Shown one piece after another: positions 36,329 through 45,331 of a stretch of 64,000 nt of DNA. The position numbers and the translations under genes were made by a program. Under the pieces are notes generated by a model that saw only the letters and a program-made list of their open reading frames with translations, was not told where the DNA came from and did no database searches. Positions within the stretch are counted from its first letter, which is position 1. Each line of letters begins with the position of its first letter. This DNA comes from Algihabitans albus (GTDB lineage Bacteria > Pseudomonadota > Alphaproteobacteria > Kiloniellales > DSM-21159), in the NCBI RefSeq assembly GCF_003572205.1, contig NZ_QXNY01000001.1, positions 1 through 64,000 of the forward strand, in the 5' to 3' direction.

Positions 36329-37630
36329 ATGAGCGTGGGCACAGCCCCGGCCGCCCGTGCGACGCCGAATCGAGCTTGGCTGATCTGGGCTCTTGGGGCC
36401 GGGCTCTTCTGCTACGGCTTCTTCCATCGCAACGCCCCGAGCGTGATGATCGATCCGCTGATGCGCGACTTCATGGTCGGCGGCGCGATCCTGGGCAACC
36501 TCTCCGCCTTCTACTTCTACGCCTACGCCAGCCTTCAGATTCCGGTCGGACTGATGATCGACCGCTGGGGACCGCGCCGCATGCTGGCCATCGGCGCGAC
36601 CCTCTGCGCGGCCGGCTCGGCTCTCTTCGCGGCGGCGGACAGTCTGACCCTCGCTTATGCCGGGCGCCTGCTGATCGGTACCGGCGCGGCCGTCGGTTTC
36701 GTCGGCACCCTGAAGCTGTCCACCAACTGGTTTCCGCCGGAGCGCTTCGCGCAGCTCACCGGCCTGACGATGATGGCCGGCATGGTCGGCGGTGTCGGCG
36801 GTCAGGCCCCCCTGGCCGCCCTGGTCGAGATCGCCGGCTGGCGCGAAGCGCTGTTCGGCGCGGCCGGGATCGGCGGACTGCTGGCCGTGGCGATCTGGCT
36901 GATCGTCCGCGACCGTCCGCCCACCGCGAGCCAGGCCGCGAACGGCGACGGCGAGGCGGAGAGCGCGGGCAGCCTCTCCGACCTGCTGCAGGGGCTGGGC
37001 GTCGTGATCCGCGAGCGGCAGAACTGGCTGGTCTCGCTGGTCTGCGCGGCGATGACCGCGCCGCTGCTGGCCTTTGCCGGTCTCTGGGGCGTCGCCTGGC
37101 TGATGCAGGCCCAGGGCCTCGACCGGCCGGAGGCGGCCGGTACCGCGTCGCTGCTGCTGATCGGCTGGGCCGTCGGGTCGCCGGCTTCGGGCTGGCTATC
37201 GGACCGCACCGGCTTGCGGCTGCCGGTGATGCAGGCCGGGGCCTTGCTGGGTCTGGTCAGTCTCTCGGCGCTGCTCTACCTGCCGGATCTGCCGGCGCTT
37301 CTGCGCGCGGCCCTGTTCCTGGCGTCGGGGGCCGGTCTGGGTGCCATGGCGATCGGCTTCGCCATCCTGCGGCGGGTCAACAAACCGCGCGTGACCGGCG
37401 CAGCCTTCGGTCTGCTCAACGGCGCCTGCGTCGGCTCCGGCGCCGTCTTCCAACCGCTGATCGGCGCCCTGCTCGACCGCGCCTGGGATGGCGCGCTGAC
37501 CGAGGGCGCCCGGCTCTATTCGGCCAGCGCCTACACGAGTGCGCTGTCGGTCCTGATCGGCTTCCTGGCCCTCGGCTTCGCCGTCACCTTCCTGATTCGC
37601 GAACCGCACCCGTCCGGCGAGACCGCATAA
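36329..37630 (+). CDS. MFS transporter
   Basis: A 433-residue major facilitator protein with about 12 hydrophobic segments. The loop 2-3 signature is visible as GLMIDRWGPRRML, with a matching GWLSDRTGLRLPV in the second half. It begins RAWLIWALGAGLFCYGFFHR. Family and context suggest uptake of a carboxylate, but the substrate is unknown. Its 3' end overlaps the convergent RarD gene by 47 bp (37584-37630). Confidence 0.9.
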   Translation: MSVGTAPAARATPNRAWLIWALGAGLFCYGFFHRNAPSVMIDPLMRDFMVGGAILGNLSAFYFYAYASLQIPVGLMIDRWGPRRMLAIGATLCAAGSALFAAADSLTLAYAGRLLIGTGAAVGFVGTLKLSTNWFPPERFAQLTGLTMMAGMVGGVGGQAPLAALVEIAGWREALFGAAGIGGLLAVAIWLIVRDRPPTASQAANGDGEAESAGSLSDLLQGLGVVIRERQNWLVSLVCAAMTAPLLAFAGLWGVAWLMQAQGLDRPEAAGTASLLLIGWAVGSPASGWLSDRTGLRLPVMQAGALLGLVSLSALLYLPDLPALLRAALFLASGAGLGAMAIGFAILRRVNKPRVTGAAFGLLNGACVGSGAVFQPLIGALLDRAWDGALTEGARLYSASAYTSALSVLIGFLALGFAVTFLIREPHPSGETA

Positions 37631-38516
37631 CGCCATCTGCCGTGAAGATGGCCACCGCGGCCCAGATGCAAGCGAAGGTCACAAGCTGAGCCGTGTCGAA
37701 GGGCTCGCCGAACACCAGAACGGCGATCAGGAAGTGGCAGGTCGGCGCCAGATATTGCAGGAACCCGATGGTGGTGTAGCGCAAACGCCTGGCACCGGCG
37801 GCATACCAGATCAAGGGGATCGCCGTGACCGGTCCCGCTGCGGCCAGCAGCAGAAGGAACGAGACCTGGCCGTTCGCAATGACCCCGCCGCCGTCCCAGC
37901 CCGTCCAGATCAGAAAGCCGATCGCCAAGGGTGCGACCAGTGCGGTTTCCATCATCAATCCGTCGATCGGCCCGAGCGGCGTCAGCTTGCGCACAAGACC
38001 ATAGACGCCGAAGGAGAAGGCGAGCGCCAGGGAGACCCAGGGCAGGCCGTCGGCTTGCCAGGCGAGGTTCATGACGCCGGCCGCGGCCAGCAGCACGGCC
38101 ACGGAGGTCGCCGGGCTCAGCCGCTCGCGCAGCACCAGCATCCCCAGCAACACGTTGACCAGAGGGTTGATGTAGTAGCCGAGGCTGATCTCCAGCACCC
38201 GCGCCTGGCCCACCGCCCAGATGAAAACCAGCCAGTTGACGGAAATCAGCGTCGTCGAGGCGAGCAGGCGCGGCAGCACACCGGGGATCGAGAGCTGCAG
38301 CAGCACCGGCCGCAGCCGGCCGAGCGCAATCAGCAGTCCGGCGAGCAGAAGCATGGACCAGAGCACGCGATGCGCCAGCAGCTCCAGGGCCGGCACGGCA
38401 ACGACGGTCTTGAAGTAGAGCGGTGCCAGCCCCCAGAACAGAAAGGCTCCCAGCGCGAAGGCCACGCCGGCGCGGGCCTCCGTCGTGTCGGGGCCCGAAG
38501 AGTGCGGGCCGCTCAC
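37584..38516 (-). CDS. rarD: EamA family transporter RarD
   Basis: A 310-residue protein of the RarD branch of the EamA superfamily with about ten hydrophobic segments. It starts in the characteristic way (GVAFALGAFLFWGLAPLYFK) and has RVLWSMLLL and NWLVFIWAVGQARVLEISLG. GTG at 38516 is chosen because it lies 8 bp after the upstream MFS stop; TTG at 38579 would overlap that gene. RarD is associated with chloramphenicol sensitivity in E. coli; its substrate is unknown. It overlaps the convergent MFS gene at its 3' end. Confidence 0.88.
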   Translation of the reverse strand: MSGPHSSGPDTTEARAGVAFALGAFLFWGLAPLYFKTVVAVPALELLAHRVLWSMLLLAGLLIALGRLRPVLLQLSIPGVLPRLLASTTLISVNWLVFIWAVGQARVLEISLGYYINPLVNVLLGMLVLRERLSPATSVAVLLAAAGVMNLAWQADGLPWVSLALAFSFGVYGLVRKLTPLGPIDGLMMETALVAPLAIGFLIWTGWDGGGVIANGQVSFLLLLAAAGPVTAIPLIWYAAGARRLRYTTIGFLQYLAPTCHFLIAVLVFGEPFDTAQLVTFACIWAAVAIFTADGVMRSRRTGAVRESGR

Positions 38517-38524
38517 CCTCCGAT

Positions 38525-39757
38525 CTACTGGGCTGGGACGGCCGCCGTCCGATCGAGCGGACGGTCGGCGATGGGCCAATGCAGCGCGGCGGCCAGGAGA
38601 CCGAGCAGAATGGAGATGTACCAGACGGGATCGTACGAACCGAGAAGGTCGAACGAGAGACCGCCCAGCCAGGCTCCGAAGAAAGCACCGACCTGGTGGC
38701 CCAACATCACGATGCCGAACAGCGTCGCCATGTAGCGCGGTCCGAAGATCTGGGCGACCAGCCCGCTGGTCAGCGGCACGGTGGAGAGCCAGAGGAAGCC
38801 GAAAGCCGAAGAAAACAGCCAGACGGCCACGTCGGTCTTCGGCCCGATCAGGAACAGCGTGATGACCACCGCGCGGGCCAGATAGATCGAACTCAGCAGG
38901 TACTTCTTGCGGTAGCGCCCACCCAGCCAGCCGGCCAGCAGGCCGCCCAGGATATTGAAGAAGCCGATCAGACCGAGCGCGATGGCGCCGGTCTCGGCGG
39001 AGAGGTTGCAGGAGACGATGTAGCCTGGCAGATGGGTGCTCATGAAGGCGACGTGGAAACCGCAGACGAAGAAGCCCGCCGTCAGCAGCAGATAGCCGCG
39101 ATGTCCCCCGGCTTCACTCAGGGCCGCCGTCATGCTTTGGCTCGACAGGGCGGCGACCGCCTTCTCCCCGCCCTCGCGCAGGCGTTTGTCGGCGACGGAC
39201 GCGGTCAGCGGCACGATCAGGAACGACAGAGCCGCCAGGATCAGCAGCGCGATCTGATAGTCGAAGGCGGAGATCAGCGACTGCGCGCCCGGCAGCAGGA
39301 GGAACTGCCCGACCGAACCGCCGGCCGAGGCGATGCCCAGCCAGGTGCTGCGCTTTTCCTCCGGCGCGGCGCGGGCCACCGCGGCCAGGACCAGCGGAAA
39401 GCCGGCGGCGGCCACGGCGAAGCCGACCAGCACGCCGCTGCCGAGATGGACAAGGAACAGGCTGTCGGCGTAGGCCGTCACCACCAGACCGGCGGCGTAG
39501 AGGAACCCGCCCAGCACCAGGAAGGGCCCGTTGCCGTAACGGTCGGCCGCCATCCCGACCACGGGCGTCACGACCCCCCAGAGCAGATTCTGGAACGCGA
39601 TGGCGAGCGAGATGCTGGCGACCGAAAGACCTGTCGCCAAGGACATCGGCTGAATGAAGAGGCCGAAGGTCTGACGCACGCCCATGCCCAGTCCCAGGAT
39701 CACCCCGGCCGCGACCAAGACGAATAACGGCTGACGATACCAGGGCTCAACGCGCAC
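38525..39757 (-). CDS. MFS transporter (OFA/monocarboxylate-like)
   Basis: A 410-residue major facilitator with about 12 hydrophobic segments and motif LGMGVRQTFGLFIQPMSLA in helix 1. VSASIS-like helix 2 and MAADRYGNGPFLVLGG give the loop signature. GTG at 39757 is preferred: GGAG lies 9 bases upstream and it starts just before the first helix, whereas the frame runs open to 40204 through non-membrane, poorly coding sequence. It probably forms an operon with rarD, 8 bp downstream. Substrate unknown. Confidence 0.87.
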   Translation of the reverse strand: MRVEPWYRQPLFVLVAAGVILGLGMGVRQTFGLFIQPMSLATGLSVASISLAIAFQNLLWGVVTPVVGMAADRYGNGPFLVLGGFLYAAGLVVTAYADSLFLVHLGSGVLVGFAVAAAGFPLVLAAVARAAPEEKRSTWLGIASAGGSVGQFLLLPGAQSLISAFDYQIALLILAALSFLIVPLTASVADKRLREGGEKAVAALSSQSMTAALSEAGGHRGYLLLTAGFFVCGFHVAFMSTHLPGYIVSCNLSAETGAIALGLIGFFNILGGLLAGWLGGRYRKKYLLSSIYLARAVVITLFLIGPKTDVAVWLFSSAFGFLWLSTVPLTSGLVAQIFGPRYMATLFGIVMLGHQVGAFFGAWLGGLSFDLLGSYDPVWYISILLGLLAAALHWPIADRPLDRTAAVPAQ

Positions 39758-39994
39758 TTGGGCGAACTCCGACTCACGCTTGCAACACCTGAGACTAGCT
39801 CTCGCATCGGCGTTCGCCCAGGCGTCACGCTTCATGGCTGCCATGCCCGGCCGTCGGCAATCCCAGCATCTTTCCCGGTGTCTCCCGGTCGCTCTCTTTG
39901 ACCGTGGTCGCGCCCATTGTATGCTGGCCGGAGAACAGCAGAATTTCTCTGTGCATTCAGGGCGCGCCCGTCCGGCTTTGGAGAGACCCTTGCC

Positions 39995-40480
39995 ATGTTC
40001 CGGTTCCTGAAGATCGCCGTCCCCGTCTTCCTGATCGGCTTTCTTGTCGGCAATGCCTTCTGGTATCTCGCCTCGCCACTCTGGATCGATCGCGAGGTCT
40101 CCGAGGTGTTGCCCGAGGAACTGGCCGTCACCCTTCTGAGGGAGGGCCACTTTCGCGATGCCGATTCGGCTCACAAAGGCCAGGGCCGCGCCGAGCTTCT
40201 GCAAACCCGCGGCGGCGCCCTGCTGCTGCGACTCAGCGAATTCGAGGTGACCAACGGGCCGGATCTCGAGGTCTGGCTGGTCAAGGCATCCGATCCAGCC
40301 TCCTCCGCCGAGGTGACGGCGAGCGAATGGCTTTCGCTCGGCCCCCTGAAGGGCAACATCGGCGATCAGATCTATCAGGTTCCGGAGGGGACGCCGATCG
40401 GGGACTACGGCTCGGTGGTGATCTGGTGCGAGCAGTTCAGCGTGCTCTTCTCGCCGGCCAGCCTCGTCGCCAGTCGGTAA
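39995..40480 (+). CDS. DM13 domain-containing membrane-anchored protein
   Basis: A 161-residue protein with an N-terminal membrane anchor (FLKIAVPVFLIGFLVGNAFWY) and one DM13 domain at about residues 50-155. Domain landmarks are EGHFRDADSAHKGQG, FEVTNGPDLEVWL, LGPLKGNIGDQIYQVP and VVIWCEQFSVLF, including the conserved Cys. DM13 domains are proposed to take part in electron transfer or hydroxylation at the cell surface. ATG at 39995 is preferred over 39917 because it precedes the anchor. It is divergent from the MFS gene. Confidence 0.85.
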   Translation: MFRFLKIAVPVFLIGFLVGNAFWYLASPLWIDREVSEVLPEELAVTLLREGHFRDADSAHKGQGRAELLQTRGGALLLRLSEFEVTNGPDLEVWLVKASDPASSAEVTASEWLSLGPLKGNIGDQIYQVPEGTPIGDYGSVVIWCEQFSVLFSPASLVASR

Positions 40481-40505
40481 GCAGACCGGTCGGCGACCGC
40501 GCCTC

Positions 40506-40526
40506 TTCGATCGCGATCCGGTCTAG
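40506..40526. repeat. Short ATCCGGTCTAGA motif between convergent genes
   Basis: GCGATCCGGTCTAGATGCG resembles the outer arm of the nested palindrome at 31539-31605 and the edge of the dispersed repeat (ATCTGGTCTAG). Only this short core is shared, so membership of the repeat family is uncertain. Confidence 0.3.
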
Positions 40527-41092
40527 ATGCGCTCGCTCTCGCCGCGCAGGGCCTCGAGCTTGCTCTTGGCGCCCGGCAGATGCGGATTGACCTGCAACGC
40601 GGCCTCGTAGGCCTGCAGCTCCTCTTCCGCCAGCCCCAGCTCTCCGAAGATCAGGCCGCGCCCCTCCAGCGCGCCGAAGTGGCGCGGTTCGAGTTCCAGG
40701 GTCTTCTCGATGTCCTGAAGCGAGTCCGGATAGTTGCCCATCAGGTAGTGAACGGTGGCGCGCTTGTTCCAGGCCTCGGCGTAGTCGGGCACGCGGGCGA
40801 TCAGATCGTCGAAGATCACCAGCGCCAGGAAGTGATTGCCTTGGCGCATGGCATCCATGCCGCTGTACATCCGCTCGACCACCTGCGGGTTCTCGTGCTC
40901 GAGCCAGATCAGCCAGATGGCGTTGGTCACACCCTGCGCATTGATGGGGGACTCGACCGTCTGCAAGCGGTCGAAGAGGCGCTCCAGACGCGGATCCTTC
41001 TGATCGGCAACGGCCTGTCCGGCCGAAGCGATCGTCCAAACCGCTACCAAAGCGGCAATCGCGGCTCTTGCTGTCCTACCCATGACACGCAT
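40523..41092 (-). CDS. Secreted TPR-repeat protein
   Basis: A 189-residue protein with a signal peptide (AAIAALVAVWTIASAGQAVA) and two to three tetratricopeptide repeats in the second half (AEAWNKRATVHYLMGNYPDS; LEPRHFGALEGRGLIFGELG; VNPHLPGAKSKLEALRGE). TPRs mediate protein contacts, so an envelope scaffold role is likely. ATG at 41092 or 41083 are both possible, with weak RBS. It is divergent from the DUF2817 pair (93 bp). Confidence 0.82.
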   Translation of the reverse strand: MRVMGRTARAAIAALVAVWTIASAGQAVADQKDPRLERLFDRLQTVESPINAQGVTNAIWLIWLEHENPQVVERMYSGMDAMRQGNHFLALVIFDDLIARVPDYAEAWNKRATVHYLMGNYPDSLQDIEKTLELEPRHFGALEGRGLIFGELGLAEEELQAYEAALQVNPHLPGAKSKLEALRGESERI

Positions 41093-41185
41093 AACTATGG
41101 CGCAGGCCGAGCCTGCCGCCAAGCCCGCGACACTCCATCTAGAGACGCACACCTCACTTCCCCGCACGCAAAGGACCTCGACCGC

Positions 41186-42271
41186 ATGACGGACCCTGCC
41201 AGCTATTTCGCCCGCAGCTATGCCGAAGCGCGCAGCCGATTCCGGGACGCCGCCAAGAGCGCAGGGGTCGCGCTCGACAGCGTCGCCCATCCGCGGCAGG
41301 GGCCGGAGGGCGAGGCTCTGGCGACCGATGTCGCCTGGATCGGGCCGCGCGACGCCGAGCGGCTGCTGATCAGCATCTCAGCCACACATGGGATCGAGGG
41401 CTATTGCGGCTCCGGCGTTCAAGGCGGCTCCTTGGAGGCCGGACGCTACCGCGACCTGCCGCCGGGTGTGGCCGTTCTGATCGTTCACGCCATCAACCCG
41501 CACGGCTTCGCCTGGAGCCGCCGGGTCACCGAGGACAACGTCGATCTCAACCGCAACTTCGCCGACTTCGACGCGCCCTTGCCCGACAATCCCGGCTACG
41601 AGGCGCTGCACGACGTCATCTGTCCGTCGGCTTGGGATCCGGAGACGATCGAGCGCACCTTCGCCGAATTGATGGGCTATGCCGAGGCGCATTCCATGGC
41701 GGCCTTGCAGCAGGCGATTAGCGGCGGCCAATACGTCCATGCCGACGGGCTCTTCTACGGCGGTCGCGGCCCAACCTGGTCGCACGGCACGCTCGACACG
41801 CTGCTGCGGAGCCACTGCGGACAGGCGCGCAAGATCGTGGTGATCGACTATCATACCGGCCTCGGGCCCTTCGGCTACGGCGAGCGGATCTGCCCGGAAG
41901 CCCCCGGCACGGCGGGGCATGCGCGCGCACTGGACTGGTTCGACGACATCACCTCGCCGAGCGACGGCAGCTCCAGTTCGGCCCCTTTGGTCGGTACCAA
42001 CAACTACGGGATTCAACGTGCCCTGGCCCACGCCGAAGTCACGCAGATCGTCCTGGAGTACGGCACCCAACCGCTGCTCGAAGTGATCAACTCGCTCCGC
42101 GGCGACAATTGGCTGCATGTTCACCACGATCCCATCGGTCCTGCGGCGCAGCCGATCAAGGCGGAGATCCGCCGCTGCTTCTATCCCGATACGCCGGACT
42201 GGTGCCGTTCGGTCTGGGACCGTGCGGTGGAAACGGAAAACATGGCGCTCAGCGCCCTTGCGGAGAGCTGA
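41186..42271 (+). CDS. DUF2817 family protein (M14-like zinc carboxypeptidase fold), copy 1
   Basis: A 361-residue DUF2817 protein. Putative metal motifs are SATHGIEGYCGSG (HxxE) and, after ISGGQYVHADGLFYGG, a later IDYHTGLGPFG His. NVDLNRNFADFD is the conserved Asn/Arg loop of the family, as in zinc carboxypeptidases. The start MTDPASYFARSYAEARSRF at 41186 is chosen; the longer frame overlaps the divergent TPR gene. Substrate unknown. Its stop shares a base with the start of copy 2 (TGATG). Confidence 0.88.
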   Translation: MTDPASYFARSYAEARSRFRDAAKSAGVALDSVAHPRQGPEGEALATDVAWIGPRDAERLLISISATHGIEGYCGSGVQGGSLEAGRYRDLPPGVAVLIVHAINPHGFAWSRRVTEDNVDLNRNFADFDAPLPDNPGYEALHDVICPSAWDPETIERTFAELMGYAEAHSMAALQQAISGGQYVHADGLFYGGRGPTWSHGTLDTLLRSHCGQARKIVVIDYHTGLGPFGYGERICPEAPGTAGHARALDWFDDITSPSDGSSSSAPLVGTNNYGIQRALAHAEVTQIVLEYGTQPLLEVINSLRGDNWLHVHHDPIGPAAQPIKAEIRRCFYPDTPDWCRSVWDRAVETENMALSALAES

Positions 42272-43371
42272 TGCCTGCCATGACCACGGCCGCCACCTAT
42301 TTCCCCGAGAGCTACGCCGAAGCGCGTGCCCGCTTTCTCGCCGCCTGCGCGGATGCCGAGATCGAGGTCGAGCAGCGCCCCAATCCCAATGCCGGCCCCG
42401 AGGGCGAAGCGCTCTTCTGCGACGTCGCCTGGATCGGCCCGCGCGACGCAGAAGCCGTGCTGGTCGTGCTGTCGGGCACCCACGGGGTCGAGGGCTTCTG
42501 CGGCTCCGGCGTGCAACTGGGCCTGCTGCAGTCCGGACTGACCGCCGCGCGACCGGCGGGATTGGCCTTCCTGCTCGTGCATGCTGTCAACCCCTACGGT
42601 TTCGCCTGGCAACGGCGCGTGACCGAGGAGAACGTCGACCTGAACCGCAACTGGCTCGACCACGGCGGCACCCATCCCGCCAATCCAGGCTACGATGAAC
42701 TGCACGCCCTGCTCTGTCCACGCGACTGGAGCGACGCGGCGATCGCGGAGACCCAAACGGCCCTGGACATCTGGGAGGCGACGCACGGCACCATGGCCCT
42801 GCGTGCCGCCATCTCCGGCGGGCAATACGGCCATGCCGACGGCATTTTCTTCGGCGGGACGCGGGATACCTGGGCCAAGACCAACCTGGAGGCCCTGCTC
42901 GACGGGCGCCTGACCAAGGCGCGGCGAATCGGAGTGATCGACCTGCACACCGGCCTGGGCCCTTACGGGTTCGGCGATCGCCTCTTGCCCTTCGCGCCGG
43001 ACGATCCGGTCAGCCTGCGCGCGCAGGACTGGTTCGGCGGCGATTGCACCGACACGCCGGCCGGCGCCCACGTCAACGTGGCCGACCTGCATGGCGTCAG
43101 CCTGCCGGCGATCCGCGATCGTCTCGCCGCCGAGATCTTCGTCGGCATCGCGCTAGAGTACGGCACCGTCCCGTCGCCAGACGTGCGCCTGGCCGTGCGC
43201 GCCGACAACTGGCTGCATCTGCACGGCCAGCTCGACAGCCCCAAGGGCCGCGCGATCAAGGAACAGATCCGGGGGGCCTTCTACCCCGGCAACCGCGACT
43301 GGAAACTTCAGGTCTGGGAGCGCGCCGAGGAGACGGTCAAGCTGATGGTCCGCGGCCTGACCGAAGGCTAA
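42271..43371 (+). CDS. DUF2817 family protein (M14-like zinc carboxypeptidase fold), copy 2
   Basis: A 366-residue paralogue of the preceding gene, colinear over its length: YFPESYAEARARF, SGTHGVEGFCGSGVQLG, VNPYGFAWQRRVTEENVDLN, ISGGQYGHADGIFFGG, IDLHTGLGPYG. The HxxE metal motif is kept. ATG at 42271 overlaps the previous stop by one base, so the pair is translationally coupled. The products may form a heteromer or act on related substrates. Confidence 0.88.
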   Translation: MPAMTTAATYFPESYAEARARFLAACADAEIEVEQRPNPNAGPEGEALFCDVAWIGPRDAEAVLVVLSGTHGVEGFCGSGVQLGLLQSGLTAARPAGLAFLLVHAVNPYGFAWQRRVTEENVDLNRNWLDHGGTHPANPGYDELHALLCPRDWSDAAIAETQTALDIWEATHGTMALRAAISGGQYGHADGIFFGGTRDTWAKTNLEALLDGRLTKARRIGVIDLHTGLGPYGFGDRLLPFAPDDPVSLRAQDWFGGDCTDTPAGAHVNVADLHGVSLPAIRDRLAAEIFVGIALEYGTVPSPDVRLAVRADNWLHLHGQLDSPKGRAIKEQIRGAFYPGNRDWKLQVWERAEETVKLMVRGLTEG

Positions 43372-43407
43372 GGCGCCGCCTGTCCGCCGCCGCCTACTCG
43401 GCTGCCC

Positions 43408-44769
43408 CTACTCGGCCGCAACGGCCTGAAGCGGAGCATCCGTCGCCGGGCGATCCTCGAACTCGGGACGGCCCTGCAAAGCCCTCGGCAGCGGGCCGCC
43501 GGTGGCCCAGTCCAGCAGTTCGACGGTGTGCACCAGCGGCGTCGCGGTGCCGGTCGCGATCTGCGTCATGCAGCCGATGTTGCCGGTGGCGATGGCGACC
43601 GCGCCGGTCCGCTCCAGGTTGGCCACCTTGCGGTCGCGCAGTTGCCCGGCGATCTTGGGCTGCATCAGGTTGTAGGTGCCGGCCGAGCCGCAACAGAGAT
43701 GGCCTTCCGCCGGCTCGACCAGAGCGAAGCCCGCCGCCTGCAACAGCGCCTTCGGCGGCAGCCGCAGTTGCTGGCCGTGCTGCATCGAACAGGCCGAGTG
43801 GTAGGCCACGGTCTGGCCCGTCGCGCGAAGCGGAGCGGAGAGACCGAGATCCTGCATCACCTCGGTGATGTCCTTCGTCATCGCGGACAACCGCGCCGCC
43901 TTCTCGGCATAAGCCGGGTCTTCGCGCAGCATGAAACCGTAGTCCTTGACGGTGGTACCGCAGCCCGATGCGTTGATCGCCACGGCGTCCAGGGGAGCTT
44001 CGGCATCGACCGTCAGCCAGGCGTCGATGTTGGCCTTGGCCGCACGCAGGGCAGGCTCTTCCTGCCCCAGGTGATGCACCAGCGCGCCGCAGCAGCCGGC
44101 GCCCTTCGCGACCACCACCTCCACCCCGTGGCGGGTCAGGAGGCGGATCGTCGCCTCGTTGATCTGCGGCGCCAGCACCTGTTGGGCACAGCCGGACAGC
44201 AGGGCCACCCGCGCCCGGCGCGCGCCTTCCGCCGGAAAGACCTGGGGCCGGTCGACCGGCGAGGGTGTCGGAATCGCGCTCGGTGCCAGTGAGAGCATCG
44301 CCTTGAGGCGCCCGTCGAACAGTCCTCCGGCCAGGCCCGCGAAGGGCCGGGCGAACCAGGCGCCGATCAGGGCGAGACGAAAGCGCCCCGGCTTCGGCAG
44401 CAGCCAGGCGAGCAGCCGGCGCAGCAGGCGGTCGGCCCAGGGCCGCTCATAGGTCTCCTCGATATGCTTTCGGGCGTGGTCGACCAGGTGCATGTAGTGC
44501 ACGCCGGACGGACAGGTTGTCATGCAGGACAGGCAGGACAGGCAGCGGTCGATATGCTTGACCGTCTTCTCCGTCGCCGGCTTGTCGTTCTCCAGCATGT
44601 CCTTGATCAGGTAGATGCGGCCGCGCGGCGAATCCAACTCGTCGCCCAAAAGCACGTAGGTCGGGCAGGTCGCGGTGCAGAAGCCGCAGTGCACGCAGCT
44701 CCGCAGAATCTTCTCCGACTCCCGCGTGTCCGGATCGGCCAACTGCGCGAGGGTGAACGTCGTCTGCAT
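43408..44769 (-). CDS. glcF: Glycolate oxidase iron-sulfur subunit
   Basis: A 453-residue subunit carrying two 4Fe-4S motifs: CVHCGFCTATCP (about residues 26-37) and CLSCLSCMTTCP (77-88). Two CCG domains follow (GCAQQVLAPQIN; CCGALVHHLGQEE; CCGSAGTYNLMQP). It passes electrons from the flavin subunits (GlcD, GlcE) to the quinone pool during glycolate oxidation. The other subunits are encoded immediately upstream in the same operon, separated by a small membrane-protein gene. Confidence 0.95.
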   Translation of the reverse strand: MQTTFTLAQLADPDTRESEKILRSCVHCGFCTATCPTYVLLGDELDSPRGRIYLIKDMLENDKPATEKTVKHIDRCLSCLSCMTTCPSGVHYMHLVDHARKHIEETYERPWADRLLRRLLAWLLPKPGRFRLALIGAWFARPFAGLAGGLFDGRLKAMLSLAPSAIPTPSPVDRPQVFPAEGARRARVALLSGCAQQVLAPQINEATIRLLTRHGVEVVVAKGAGCCGALVHHLGQEEPALRAAKANIDAWLTVDAEAPLDAVAINASGCGTTVKDYGFMLREDPAYAEKAARLSAMTKDITEVMQDLGLSAPLRATGQTVAYHSACSMQHGQQLRLPPKALLQAAGFALVEPAEGHLCCGSAGTYNLMQPKIAGQLRDRKVANLERTGAVAIATGNIGCMTQIATGTATPLVHTVELLDWATGGPLPRALQGRPEFEDRPATDAPLQAVAAE

Positions 44770-44818
44770 GGGCGTGCTCTCCTCTGTCCGTCTCCGGCGG
44801 GGCCCTTCCGCTGCGCCG

Positions 44819-45310
44819 CTAGCCCCTGGTCTTGTCGTCGGACGCGCCGCTGCCTTGCGGTGTGTGTTGCGGCGTGCCGTCGGTGGCGGGATTTGGGCTT
44901 TTCGGCGGCGGCGCGGCGACCGGCCGGCCGGTATCGGCGGTCACGTCTTCCTCGAGGTCGGCCTCTTCGGCCCCGGCGTCGAAACGGGGTTCCCGCCGCG
45001 TGCGATCCGACGCGGCGCCGTCGGGCGTCTCCTCTTCGTCCGTCCGCATCTCCTCGGGGAAAATCTCGTCGGGCGGCATGGTCAGGGCCGCGATCTGCCG
45101 CTCCAGCCTGATCAGGCGCCTGCGCAGGGAGGACTGCGAGACCATGAGCCAGAAGAGGCCGAGCGGCGCGAAGAAGCCGAGCAGGAACAGCCCGAGCTCC
45201 GCCGGCAGCAGATAAAAGATGTTCTCCTGCCCGAAGTAGACAGCGACGTAGTACCAGCCGACCCACAGCCAAGCGACCGTCAGAACCAAACCGAGAGCCA
45301 AAAGAAACAT
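44819..45310 (-). CDS. Membrane protein of unknown function inside the glycolate oxidase operon
   Basis: A 163-residue protein with two hydrophobic segments (FLLALGLVLTVAWLWVGWYY; LGLFLLGFFAPLGLFWLMV) followed by a Lys/Arg-rich stretch (SLRRRLIRLERQIAAL) and a long acidic/Pro-rich disordered tail. It starts 21 bp after glcE and ends 49 bp before glcF, with a strong GGGGGAGGG RBS. I do not recognise the family. The topology suggests an anchor or adaptor at the inner membrane. Confidence 0.75.
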   Translation of the reverse strand: MFLLALGLVLTVAWLWVGWYYVAVYFGQENIFYLLPAELGLFLLGFFAPLGLFWLMVSQSSLRRRLIRLERQIAALTMPPDEIFPEEMRTDEEETPDGAASDRTRREPRFDAGAEEADLEEDVTADTGRPVAAPPPKSPNPATDGTPQHTPQGSGASDDKTRG

Positions 45311-45331
45311 TACCGCCCTCCCCCGCGCCCT

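Noticed and set aside
37584-37630. A frameshift or mis-called end at the MFS/rarD junction
   Set aside because: Both reading frames end in proper stops with sensible C-termini; a 47-bp convergent overlap is compatible with compact packing.
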